Assembly (NCBI GenBank): GCA_018382295.1
Contig: JAGZQF010000028.1
Coordinates: forward strand, 1 to 38,489
Length of the DNA stretch: 38,489 bases
Source: Collinsella sp.
GTDB taxonomy: Bacteria > Actinomycetota > Coriobacteriia > Coriobacteriales > Coriobacteriaceae
Direction of reading: 5' to 3'
Within the stretch, counting starts at the first letter, position 1. Each line of letters begins with the position of its first letter. The notes beneath the pieces were generated by a model. The model saw only the letters and a list, made by a program, of their open reading frames with translations, did not search any database and was not told the origin of the DNA. The position numbers were made by a program, and so were the translations under genes. This document shows positions 26,127-33,755 of the stretch, one piece after another.

Positions 26127-27020
26127 CTAGAGCAAGGTAACGCTAAAACTGCGCTTGTCCGTCTCGCCCGGGGCCAGGGTGATGGTGTTGACCTTGTGCT
26201 CAAAGACGTCGTCCTCGGTGTCCATGGTGGTGTGACCGGTCCAGGGCTCGAGCGCCACAAACGGAGCGTCGTTGGCGGCAGACCACACGCCAATGTACTT
26301 AAAGCCCTCAAAGTCGATCTTGACGCCGTGGCCCGACTTGCGGCCGCGCAGCGTGAGCGTGGAGCCCGGAGTATCGGTGAACATGATGGCATCGTTATCG
26401 AAACTGCGGTGCGTGATGGGCAGCACGTCCGAGTTGTCGGGAGCCTTATAGCTGCCCTCAAACGTCATAAGACCGTCGGGCGTGATGATGGGAGCCTCGT
26501 TCGTCCAAGCCTCGGTAAACGCCAGCTCGTAATCCTCGAACGCCTCGTCCTCGGCACCGGGGGCGGGCACGTTAAATGCGGGGTGGCCGCCCACCGAGAA
26601 CGGCAGGTCCACATCGCCGGTATTGGTGACGGCAAAGGTCTGCGTGAGGGTGGCGTCGCCGGTCAGGGCATAGGTCATGTTGAGCTTAAAGTGGAACGGA
26701 AAGGCCTTGAGCGACTCGGGCGTATCGGTGATCTCGTAAGTTACCGAGGAGCCGTCCTCCGAAACCTCGACCAGCTCGTGCTCGACGATGCGCGCGAGTC
26801 CGTGGCGCGGCATCTCGCAGGTGCCGGCCGCAGACGCTGCCGTGTTGTTGCGCAGCGAACCCACAATGGGGAACAGGATGGGCGCATGCTTGCCCCAAAA
26901 GGCGGGGTCGCCCTGCCACAGATACTCGTTGCCGTTGAGGGCAAGGCTCGTGAGCTGAGCGCCCATGGAATCGATGGCCGCGGTGAGGCTGCCGCGCTTG
27001 ATGGTAGTGACGGTAGACAT
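26127..27020 (-). CDS. Aldose 1-epimerase family protein
   Basis: A 297-residue beta-sandwich protein of the galactose mutarotase-like superfamily, resembling the YihR/LacX group. Visible features are the central GGHPAFNVP (catalytic His of the family), LTLRGRKSGHGVKIDF and LEPWTGHTT near the end. Such enzymes interconvert alpha and beta anomers of sugars; some act on sugar phosphates. The ATG at 27020 is chosen because GGAGGAAG sits 6-10 nt before it; the frame extends to 27044. A 7-bp inverted repeat, ACAATAG/CTATTGT, lies in its leader. No sugar-pathway neighbours reveal the substrate. Confidence 0.88.
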   Translation of the reverse strand: MSTVTTIKRGSLTAAIDSMGAQLTSLALNGNEYLWQGDPAFWGKHAPILFPIVGSLRNNTAASAAGTCEMPRHGLARIVEHELVEVSEDGSSVTYEITDTPESLKAFPFHFKLNMTYALTGDATLTQTFAVTNTGDVDLPFSVGGHPAFNVPAPGAEDEAFEDYELAFTEAWTNEAPIITPDGLMTFEGSYKAPDNSDVLPITHRSFDNDAIMFTDTPGSTLTLRGRKSGHGVKIDFEGFKYIGVWSAANDAPFVALEPWTGHTTMDTEDDVFEHKVNTITLAPGETDKRSFSVTLL

Positions 27021-27041
27021 GCTACTTCCTCCAAAAGTAAA

Positions 27042-27064
27042 CAATAGTGTCGAGGGCTATTGTC
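27042..27064 (-). promoter_or_regulatory. Short inverted repeat upstream of the epimerase gene
   Basis: ACAATAG and CTATTGT are separated by 9 nt in the epimerase leader. It could be an operator or a small RNA hairpin; no clear promoter is seen with it. Confidence 0.4.
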
Positions 27065-27099
27065 CCACTCTTGGCGGCGGGGTTGAGCGACAGGCGCAG

Positions 27100-27965
27100 T
27101 TATTGAGCAATAGCGTAAAGGTCAAACCCGCCCTGCGGAGTGCTATCGACCGTATCGGGCGCCTGCGAGTTAAAGCTCACGGGAACCATGCGCTTTGAGG
27201 CACGGAAGCGCGTGCCGTCGGTGGCGACGGGCGGTTCATCGACGGTGAGCTCGTAGTCGCCGGGCTTAAGTTCGATGCCGTCACCAGCGGAATTGACGTA
27301 TTGATACTCGTCAATCGTCTGCCCTTTGAGCGTGCGCCCCACGATATGGATGAGCATTTGGCTGTCGCCGCGCGCGGTGTCCCACGTCGCGCCGTCCTTG
27401 ACCTCGACCGATGTACCGAGCGCGTGCGGCCGAGCGATTGCTCGACAGACATCTCGACCCTGGCGGCGTCTTTTCGCTGCTGCTCGACATGGCTCCAGAC
27501 GTTTCCAATTACCGAGCATGCGATAACGCCGGCCATGAAGGCGATAAGGATGGGGCCAAGCGGAGAGCGACGTCCTGCATCTTCCTCGCGAGACAGATTG
27601 GGGCGACGTGTGGGTGCGGGCGCCTGAGCGCCCTGCGAGGGCACGTCGAGAATACTGAAGGATGCCGTGCTGTCGGGATCGATGGTGTGACGCGGCTGCG
27701 GGGTCTTTGCCGGCGAGATCGACATGTCGGCTGGCTCGCCGAGCGTGGCCGTAGCGTCGGCCTTGGCCTCGTCTGCCTCGGCCTGGGCCCAAGCTTGTTC
27801 GAAGGTCAGGGGCTCGACGGGATCGAGGGCGGCGTCCGAGTCGGCGGCGACGTCGTTGCCGGTCTCGTCCTCGTCGCTCGACACGCCACGCGGCGTAGGC
27901 TCGTCCCACCCCTCGTCCGGAGTCTCACCCTCGCTATACCACCATTCAAAGTTATCGATATCCAT
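27100..27965 (-). pseudogene. Frameshifted single-pass membrane protein of unknown function
   Basis: Two overlapping frames together make one protein of about 288 residues. From the ATG at 27965 the first reads an acidic, disordered cytoplasmic region (about 1-134), one transmembrane helix (about 135-157, SPLGPILIAFMAGVIACSVIG) and the start of a coiled stretch (about 158-178). At about 27421-27432 (GC-rich CGGCCGCACGCG) the sensible sequence continues in another frame as LGTSVEVKDGATWDTARG and runs to IAQ at the stop at 27100. The extracytoplasmic part includes LKPGDYELTVDEPPVA, as in small beta-rich domains. A one-base change explains the shift, so this may be a recent mutation or a sequencing error. 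I recognise no family. Confidence 0.72.
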
Positions 27966-28051
27966 ACGGGGCGCCCCTTAGGCCTCGCAAATAAACACTC
28001 GCTAGTTTTATACCCCCAGACGACACCGAAGCTCACCCGCGCCGGACACAA

Positions 28052-28116
28052 AAACCGTCACAACATTCGACGCTTTTCCTCGATTTCGAGATTTTCGCCG
28101 AATGTTGTGACGGTTT
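28052..28116. repeat. 18-bp perfect inverted repeat with inner hairpin
   Basis: AAACCGTCACAACATTCG (28052-28069) and its exact complement (28099-28116) flank 29 nt that hold a smaller CTCGA/TCGAG hairpin. It lies in the divergent gap between the frameshifted gene and the MFS gene. Possible terminator, operator or small mobile repeat. Confidence 0.8.
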
Positions 28117-28136
28117 GGGCGACTGGCCGGCAGCGC

Positions 28137-28169
28137 AATGCGACAAAGGGACTGTCTCTTTGTCACATT
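28137..28169. repeat. GACAAAGGGAC palindrome, copy 2
   Basis: AATGCGACAAAGGGACTG followed by TCTCTTTGTCACATT. A slightly imperfect 33-nt palindrome of the same family as 21450-21482 and 31560-31592. Confidence 0.8.
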
Positions 28170-28226
28170 CTGTTAGAGTTGCAGGGATTGAATCCCGCTT
28201 ATTAATGCGACATTGGAGTGACAACC

Positions 28227-29468
28227 TTGACCGCCGCAACCACGCCAAAAAGTAAGTCAACCGCCGCCGCGCTCTCCCCCGCGCGCACCAATCTTTGCCT
28301 GGCGCTGCTCGTGCTGTTGGGATTCTCGCTCGGCTGCTCCGAGTTCGTGGTCATCGGCATCGAAAGCGACCTAGCGACGGAACTCGGCGTATCGCTTGCC
28401 ACCGCAGGCCAACTTATTAGCGTGTTCGCACTGATCTACGCTATCTCGACGCCGGTGCTCGCGCTCAGTACGGGGCGTTTTCGCCGCTACCAGCTGCTCG
28501 TGTGCTACAGCATCGTCTTTGTGCTCGGCAACCTGGTCATGGCGTTGGCGCCCAACTTCCAGGTGCTGTTCATCTCGCGCATCATCCTGGGCTCCGTCTC
28601 GGGCGCACTGCTCGCCGTGGGCGTGACGTACATCCCCGAGCTTCTGTCTCCGCAGCAAACTTCGCTTGCCATCTCGGTGGTATATGGTGCGTTTTCCGTG
28701 GCAATGGTCTTTGTCACTTCGATCGGCAAGTTTGTGGCCGACACGCTCGATTGGCACGTGGCCATGTACGGCACGCTGGCCTTTGCCGTTCTGATCTGCG
28801 GAGCGCTCGTGGCGTTTATGCCGCGCGCTGGGCAAACCGACGAGCCCGCCACTTTTCGCGAGCAGGCGGGTCTGCTACGCGAGCCGAGCATCATCACCGG
28901 CATGCTCATCTTTTTGTTTGGCGTGGGGTCGGTCTACGTTTTCTATGGCTACGTGACGCCTTATCTTGAGCAGGTGCTGGGCATGGGCACGGTCGAAGCC
29001 AGTACCACGCTCATGGCCTACGGCGTGTTCTGCCTGATCTCGAACATCCTGGGCGGATGGATCGATGCGCGCTTTGGCATGAAGGCGCTGCTTGTGACGT
29101 TCGTGCTGCAGGCTGCGGCGTTACTCGGGCTGTTTGCTGTGGGCGGCACCATGCCGCTCGCGCTGGCCTTTGTCTTTAGCTTGGCGCTGCTCATGTACTT
29201 GTTCTCGGTGTCGTGCATCACGCACTTCATGGACGTGGCACGCAGCCGCCATCCCAAGTCGATGGTACTCGCAAGTTCGGTTGAGCCCATGGCGTTTAAC
29301 GTCGGCATCTCGTTTGGCACCGCAGTGGGCGGCGCCGTGGTAAGCAGCATTGGCATTGCGCACGTAGGCGCAGTGGGTGCCGCGTTCTCGCTTGTGGCCT
29401 GGGTGCTTACGCTGGTGACGATTAAATTGGCTCACTGGGAGCGCAGGCGGGCAAGGGCGCAGGCGTAG
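28227..29468 (+). CDS. Major facilitator superfamily transporter
   Basis: A 413-residue protein with 12 hydrophobic segments, resembling the AraJ/Cmx group of drug or sugar efflux permeases. The first helices contain FSLGCSEFVVIGIESDLATELGVS, typical of this branch, and the loop 2-3 region reads LSTGRFRRYQLL. The TTG at 28227 has GGAG 8 nt upstream and is my preferred start. The GTG at 28218 has no spaced ribosome-binding site. The gene is followed at 45 nt by the tyrosine phosphatase and may be cotranscribed with it. The substrate cannot be told. Confidence 0.9.
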   Translation: MTAATTPKSKSTAAALSPARTNLCLALLVLLGFSLGCSEFVVIGIESDLATELGVSLATAGQLISVFALIYAISTPVLALSTGRFRRYQLLVCYSIVFVLGNLVMALAPNFQVLFISRIILGSVSGALLAVGVTYIPELLSPQQTSLAISVVYGAFSVAMVFVTSIGKFVADTLDWHVAMYGTLAFAVLICGALVAFMPRAGQTDEPATFREQAGLLREPSIITGMLIFLFGVGSVYVFYGYVTPYLEQVLGMGTVEASTTLMAYGVFCLISNILGGWIDARFGMKALLVTFVLQAAALLGLFAVGGTMPLALAFVFSLALLMYLFSVSCITHFMDVARSRHPKSMVLASSVEPMAFNVGISFGTAVGGAVVSSIGIAHVGAVGAAFSLVAWVLTLVTIKLAHWERRRARAQA

Positions 29469-29513
29469 ATGCGATACTCGAGCTCGATGATGGCGATCGA
29501 AAGGAAACCGCAT

Positions 29514-29960
29514 ATGCAACGTGTACTGTTTATCTGCCATGGGAACATCTGTCGCTCGACGATGGCTGAGTCCGTGTTTACCGAGCTAGTGCGGCGCGCC
29601 GGGCGCGCGGGCGAGTTTGTCATCGATTCCGCGGCGACCTCGACCGAGGAGATCGGCAACCCGCCACACCACGGTACCGTTGCCAAGCTACGCGAGGTCG
29701 GGATTCCCGTCGTCGCACATCGCGCACGTCAGGTGCGTCGCGCGGAGTATGGCGACTGGGACCACATTGTCTATATGGACGACGAGAACGCCCGCGCCCT
29801 GTACCGAATTTTTGGGAAGGACCCCGATGGCAAGATCTCGCGCCTGCTCGATTGGACCGATCGCCCCGGCGACGTGGCCGACCCCTGGTACACCGGCAAT
29901 TTCGACGCCACCTACCGCGATGTACTCGTCGGTTGCACCGCTATGCTCGAGCAGCTGTAG
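29514..29960 (+). CDS. Low-molecular-weight protein tyrosine phosphatase
   Basis: A 148-residue enzyme with the CX5R active site CHGNICRS at residues 8-15 (nucleophile Cys8, Arg14) at the very N-terminus. The catalytic-acid loop near the C-terminus reads DPWYTGNFD, where DPYY is common. Such phosphatases remove phosphate from tyrosine residues, in bacteria often on kinases of exopolysaccharide synthesis; none is nearby. The ATG at 29514 has AAAGGA 8 nt upstream; the open frame extends to 29469 without support. Confidence 0.94.
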   Translation: MQRVLFICHGNICRSTMAESVFTELVRRAGRAGEFVIDSAATSTEEIGNPPHHGTVAKLREVGIPVVAHRARQVRRAEYGDWDHIVYMDDENARALYRIFGKDPDGKISRLLDWTDRPGDVADPWYTGNFDATYRDVLVGCTAMLEQL

Positions 29961-30033
29961 GCGCTCGGGCGGCGCGGGCACACGGGCCACGCCATCGGCA
30001 TAAAACGAGCGTGGGAGAAAATCCACACTCATG

Positions 30034-30054
30034 AATGTGACAAAGGGACTGGCC
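30034..30054. repeat. GACAAAGGGAC palindrome, half copy
   Basis: GAATGTGACAAAGGGACTGG matches the left arm and centre of the 33-nt palindrome; the right arm is missing. It directly abuts the stop codon of the ATPase gene at 30055. Confidence 0.7.
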
Positions 30055-31416
30055 CTAGACCGGCTTGACCTCCAGCTTAATCCCCTTGGCACAGAAGTCG
30101 CCCAAAACATCCGAAAGGGCCCAGGTCGCATATAGCGGCAAATAGAGAACCGCTCCGTTGCGCTCAACGTTGCCTCTCGAGAAAACAATCCCGAGCCTTA
30201 CGCCATATTCAGCCGTATCAAGCACATGACCGAGCGCAGCGTGCGCGTGGTAATAGGAGCCCGATTTAACCTCGATCGGAACAGCCGTCCCATCCGGTCC
30301 ATCGACCACAAAGTCCACTTCACCGCGCTTTTTTGTCTGATAGTAGTAAAGCTGGCGATTTTGGGCAGCCAGCTGCTGGGCCACCACGTTTTCGTAAATG
30401 CCGCCCAGATTGGGCTCCTTGCTATCAAGATACGCCGCTTGGGCGACTCCGACGGGGTAGCGCGCCATCAACATGCCCGTATCCGATTGATATAGCTTGA
30501 ACTGCGATGGCCGTGCCGTCTTGAGCAAGGGCGATTTTGGCTCGGTTACGATATCGGCTTTGAGAGCAACGCCGGCATCGACAAGCCATACAAAATCTCG
30601 CTGATACTTCTCGTAGTGAGCCTTGGGGTCAATGGAATTGAGCACGAAGCGCTTGTTTTCGCCCTCGAGCATAATAGGGAGCTGATCGTAAATGCTCTGC
30701 ACCTGAAGGGCTCGCCCGCTTGCATACTTGGAGATATCCCGCCGGTACTGTTCGTTGAGCTCTGACTGTAGCTGACGAACAGAGGCAAGGTCGCCCTGCG
30801 TGTCAAGGAAACGCTGCACGACCTCCGGCATTCCGCCGACAACGGTATAGGTCCTGAAGTTTGCCATCATCGCGTCATGAATGTAATCAGGAACGGGCCT
30901 CTCGCTGATACACGCGTCACGTATCGTTTGGCGAGCCCCCTCGCTCACCCCGGTTGCCCAGCAAAACTCCTCAAAATCGAGCGGGAACATCCTAAGCTCG
31001 TGGACATACCCCACGGGATAGGACCTGACGCCCTTGAACTGAGTCCCGAGCATTGACCCCGAAAACGCCCAGCGGCACCTCCCGTCCTCAACAAGGAACT
31101 TTGCCATCGTCATGATGTCGGGGGCCTCTTGGACCTCATCGATAAACACGAGCGTTTTGCCTGGCGCAATCGACTTTCCCGAAAGAAGCGTCACCCTGCT
31201 GATGAAATCATCGGCATTCCGCGCCTCGAGAAGAGCATCTTTTGCCTGGCGGTTTTCCATGAGGTTAAGCTCGATGTAGGTTGCATGGTTGGCTTTGCCA
31301 AATGCGCGAATCGAATAGCTTTTGCCAATCTGGCGAGAACCCGTAATGAACAAGGCCTTTTGCTCGGAAGACTTCAGCCAACGCTCCAGCTCTGCCGCTA
31401 TTTTCCTGCGCAGCAT
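30055..31416 (-). CDS. AAA ATPase with DUF4143 domain
   Basis: A 453-residue protein. The N-terminal ATPase has Walker A GSRQIGKS (26-33), Walker B TLVFIDEVQ (around 88-96) and a sensor-like FSGSML. The C-terminal DUF4143 region holds KRGEVDFVV...GTAVPIEVKSG, which has the spacing of a PD-(D/E)xK nuclease-like core. Such proteins are widespread, numerous in gut bacteria and biochemically obscure; mobile-element or toxin-like roles have been suggested. The ATG at 31416 follows GGGGAG. Upstream are three regularly spaced repeats. It is monocistronic, and its flanks carry palindromic repeats on both sides, consistent with an accessory gene. Confidence 0.88.
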   Translation of the reverse strand: MLRRKIAAELERWLKSSEQKALFITGSRQIGKSYSIRAFGKANHATYIELNLMENRQAKDALLEARNADDFISRVTLLSGKSIAPGKTLVFIDEVQEAPDIMTMAKFLVEDGRCRWAFSGSMLGTQFKGVRSYPVGYVHELRMFPLDFEEFCWATGVSEGARQTIRDACISERPVPDYIHDAMMANFRTYTVVGGMPEVVQRFLDTQGDLASVRQLQSELNEQYRRDISKYASGRALQVQSIYDQLPIMLEGENKRFVLNSIDPKAHYEKYQRDFVWLVDAGVALKADIVTEPKSPLLKTARPSQFKLYQSDTGMLMARYPVGVAQAAYLDSKEPNLGGIYENVVAQQLAAQNRQLYYYQTKKRGEVDFVVDGPDGTAVPIEVKSGSYYHAHAALGHVLDTAEYGVRLGIVFSRGNVERNGAVLYLPLYATWALSDVLGDFCAKGIKLEVKPV

Positions 31417-31436
31417 AGGCTCTCCCCTCGGTGTCA

Positions 31437-31519
31437 TCAAATGAAATGCAAAGTTTTATATGCTTGATTATCGATGAAATGTAGAATTTTTAGAACCTAA
31501 AATCGGATGAAATGCAGAG
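31437..31519 (-). promoter_or_regulatory. Three direct repeats at 33-bp spacing upstream of the ATPase gene
   Basis: ATGAAATG followed by YARAR occurs at 31441, 31474 and 31507, exactly 33 bp apart (about three helical turns), each preceded by TC-rich bases. A TATAAA-like -10 on the minus strand lies between the first two (about 31455-31460). They look like cooperative protein-binding sites. Confidence 0.6.
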
Positions 31520-31559
31520 ATTTGAGATTACAAGTACAATAGAAGGAGCACCACCGGCG

Positions 31560-31592
31560 AATGTGACAAAGGGACTGTCCCTTTGTCACATT
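31560..31592. repeat. GACAAAGGGAC palindrome, copy 3
   Basis: AATGTGACAAAGGGAC and its perfect complement around one central base. It ends 8 nt from the stop codon of the gene at 31601. Confidence 0.85.
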
Positions 31593-31600
31593 GCGCTCAA

Positions 31601-31930
31601 TTACTCGTCGACGATCTCGGCAAGCCAGACGTTCAGTGTATCGACTTCGGGGCAGCAGAACTTTGCCGTGCCGGGCTCGTTGCCAGGCACGGTTCCGCCA
31701 TAGCGCAGGATATCGATATAGGGAAAGCCCACATGGCAGGCCATGGCGCACATCTTGCCGCGGTCTCGGTCGAAGTCAAAAACGTCGCCCGGCTTGTGGC
31801 CATGGTGGCAGCGGCACGCACCCAGCTGGTCCACGCAGCTCACGCGGATACGTGGACGCTTGCCACGCGGCGCGCCGAGCGGCTTGTTCTCGCCCGCAGG
31901 CTTGATGCCGCCCTCGCCAGCATTACTCAT
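31601..31930 (-). CDS. Small Cys/His-rich protein (TIGR04076-like)
   Basis: A 109-residue protein. The pattern CRCHHGHKPGDVFDF, then KMCAMACHVGFPYIDILRYGG and a late FCCPE matches the TIGR04076 family of small proteins with conserved cysteines and histidines, whose function is unknown; metal binding is plausible. Its ATG overlaps the end of the pyridoxal kinase gene by 8 nt (ATGAGTAA), so translation is coupled to it. The open frame continues upstream inside that gene, but the overlap start fits family length. Confidence 0.8.
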   Translation of the reverse strand: MSNAGEGGIKPAGENKPLGAPRGKRPRIRVSCVDQLGACRCHHGHKPGDVFDFDRDRGKMCAMACHVGFPYIDILRYGGTVPGNEPGTAKFCCPEVDTLNVWLAEIVDE

Positions 31931-32747
31931 GGTCAACCACATCCAGGCAGGCCTCGATGGGAAGGCCAGCCGACTTGTCCTCTTGGTCGGCATTGCGCTC
32001 GATAAGCTCAGCCACCACACGCATGGCATCGGACGTCGCGCGCTGCAGACTCCAACCTGCCATAACGCGGCCGACGAGCACCGCCGAAAACGTGTCGCCC
32101 GTGCCCGGGAAATAGACCGGAATGAGCTCAAAGGGAATCGTAAAGTACTCCCCCGCCACATGGTCGTAACCGATAACCGCGTTCGTGCCATTGACTACGG
32201 CGCTCGTAATGACCACAGATTTGGCACCCAGCTCGCGCACGGCGTCCACAAGGTCACGGGCCTCATCGGGCGTAATTTGCTCGGCGATAGGCCTATCGGC
32301 AAGCAGGCACGCCTCAGTATAGTTGGGTACCGCGTAGTCGGCGCACTCGAGCAGGTGCCTCATGAGACCGATCGTGGACTCGGGCACGCCCGCATAGAGC
32401 TTGCCGTTGTCGCCCATGATGGGGTCGACGAACACCTTGGTGCCCTTCTGCGCACGGCGGTGGCAAAAGTCCGAGATGATGCGCGTCTCTTCCTCGGTCA
32501 CAATAAAGCCGGTCGAGATGGCATCGAACTCAAAGCCGAGCTCTTCCCAGATGGCAAGACTCTGACGCACGTACTCCGTGGTGTCGTGGATGTAGAACTT
32601 GGGGTAGTTGAGTGTGTCGGACACAAGCGCCGTCGGCAGATTGTGGATACGGTAGCCCATGTGCGACAGTACCGGCAGCATGGCGGAAAGCGCGACCTTG
32701 CCGTAGCCGCACATATCGTTGATCAGCAGCAGCTGAGTGTTCTTCAT
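31923..32747 (-). CDS. Pyridoxal/pyridoxamine kinase
   Basis: A 274-residue ribokinase-like enzyme that phosphorylates vitamin B6 vitamers. The N-terminal LLINDMCGYGKVALSAMLPVL and LPTALVSDTLNY replace the usual SxxxxGxxG and TALLS motifs of PdxK/PdxY. VDPIMGDNGKLY and the anion-hole/catalytic YFPGTGDTFSA are intact. The ATG at 32747 follows GGGGGA; the frame extends to 32789. It is cotranscribed with the TIGR04076-like gene. pdxY or pdxK cannot be decided from sequence. Confidence 0.92.
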   Translation of the reverse strand: MKNTQLLLINDMCGYGKVALSAMLPVLSHMGYRIHNLPTALVSDTLNYPKFYIHDTTEYVRQSLAIWEELGFEFDAISTGFIVTEEETRIISDFCHRRAQKGTKVFVDPIMGDNGKLYAGVPESTIGLMRHLLECADYAVPNYTEACLLADRPIAEQITPDEARDLVDAVRELGAKSVVITSAVVNGTNAVIGYDHVAGEYFTIPFELIPVYFPGTGDTFSAVLVGRVMAGWSLQRATSDAMRVVAELIERNADQEDKSAGLPIEACLDVVDHE

Positions 32748-32894
32748 GAGAGTCCCCCTTGGTTCGGGCACGGCGCGGCAGCGCCACAATGCGACTAAGT
32801 GTAGCGCAGGGAACGTTGCGAGCGGAGTCGAGCAGTGCGAAGAGCAGATTGTTGCGGAAAGGTTTCGGAAAATGATCCCTTTTCCTCCGTCCCC

Positions 32895-32958
32895 AAGTAG
32901 TCGTTGGGGACGTTCTTAAACGACTAGTCAAACAAGAACGTCCCCCAACGACTACCTT
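32895..32958. repeat. Long hairpin of the GTAGTC repeat family
   Basis: AAGTAGTCGTTGGGGACG with TTCTT forms an arm at 32895-32917. Its near-exact complement lies at 32934-32958, with one extra C and one extra base near the end. The loop is about 16 nt. Single arms recur at 20013-20036 and 25961-25977. Confidence 0.85.
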
Positions 32959-32960
32959 TT

Positions 32961-33146
32961 GGCAAGTTTGAATCAAGGCAACGCCGATGTTTTGGCGAAG
33001 TCAGCGAAAACCCGCCAGAGCGAGCAAGGTGCCTTGAAACAAGGTGGCATTGACCTTCTGGTCATGCCGCCGAAGTTGAAAGGCAGATTGCCGCTCTGGC
33101 GGGTTTGCAGCGTCGAGCGGTTACGGCGTTTGGCAAAACGCCGTAA
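32961..33146. repeat. Composite palindromic element, copy D
   Basis: Outer arms 33009-33022 and 33092-33105 pair perfectly over 14 bp (AACCCGCCAGAGCG). The inner hairpin at 33043-33071 is GGTGGCAT / ATGCCGCC with the tip GACC-TTCT-GGTC. The same TTACGGCGTTT hairpin as in copy A follows at 33121-33146. The gap 32748-33248 between pdx kinase and marR thus holds the GTAGTC hairpin, this element and the marR promoter. Confidence 0.87.
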
Positions 33147-33164
33147 CTTAATAAGTTTGGTACC

Positions 33165-33193
33165 TTGACATTCCTGTCGGCCACTCCTAGATT
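33165..33193 (+). promoter_or_regulatory. Promoter of the MarR-ABC exporter operon
   Basis: Consensus -35 TTGACA (33165-33170), a 17-nt spacer and the -10 TAGATT (33188-33193). Confidence 0.88.
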
Positions 33194-33227
33194 AGTTAGG
33201 CACAAAACAATTCAACTACCTAACTAA
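33192..33227 (+). promoter_or_regulatory. Probable MarR operator
   Basis: Perfect inverted repeat TTAGTTAGG ... CCTAACTAA with 18 nt between the arms. It overlaps the -10 and the expected transcription start. TAGTTAG/CTAACTA half-sites are typical for MarR-family repressors. Confidence 0.75.
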
Positions 33228-33248
33228 AGAGAGGAGCGATACGAATTC

Positions 33249-33755
33249 ATGCACGATGAACCCCTTAACCTTCGTCCGCACGAGCCCGGCGGCGACCCGT
33301 CGCAACCGGCAGACGTGCCCGAAGCAGTTAACGGCGAAGACAAGCTCGCCAAGCGCATCCTGAGCGGCCTAGGCTTTTGCGGCCACTACATGCACTTTCA
33401 CGGCGGCGGCGTGTCCGGCAAGGCGCCCATCGTCTGCCTGCTTGCCAAGCAGGAAAACGGCGAGATGTCGCAGCAGGAACTCGGCATGCACTTCGACCTC
33501 AAGCCGGGGTCGCTTTCCGAGATCTTGTCCAAGCTCGAGTGCGCCGGCATCATCGAGCGCAGCCGCAATCCTAAAGATCGCCGGCAGCTCACCATTCGCC
33601 TGACCGAGATCGGCTGGGAGAAGGCCCGCATCGACCAGGCCGCCCGCATCCGCTTTAGGGAGCAGGCCTTTAGTGCCCTCACTCACGACGAGTGCGAACA
33701 GCTTGCCGAGATGCTCGAGAAAATCCGCGTAACCTGGGAGGAACTGGATGATTAA
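33249..33755 (+). CDS. MarR-family transcriptional regulator
   Basis: A 168-residue winged-helix regulator. The recognition helix lies in LKPGSLSEILSKLECAG and the wing in SRNPKDRRQLTIRLTEIG, both standard for MarR. It has an N-terminal extension of about 35 polar residues. The ATG at 33249 follows GAGAGGAG. Its end overlaps the first ABC gene by 8 nt, and a palindromic operator covers its own promoter, so it most likely represses the exporter operon and itself until an effector binds. The effector is unknown. Confidence 0.93.
   Translation: MHDEPLNLRPHEPGGDPSQPADVPEAVNGEDKLAKRILSGLGFCGHYMHFHGGGVSGKAPIVCLLAKQENGEMSQQELGMHFDLKPGSLSEILSKLECAGIIERSRNPKDRRQLTIRLTEIGWEKARIDQAARIRFREQAFSALTHDECEQLAEMLEKIRVTWEELDD

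Noticed and set aside
31437..31519. CRISPR-like spacing of three short repeats
   Set aside because: Repeats are only about 8-12 nt, poorly conserved beyond that, and no cas genes are present; better explained as binding sites.
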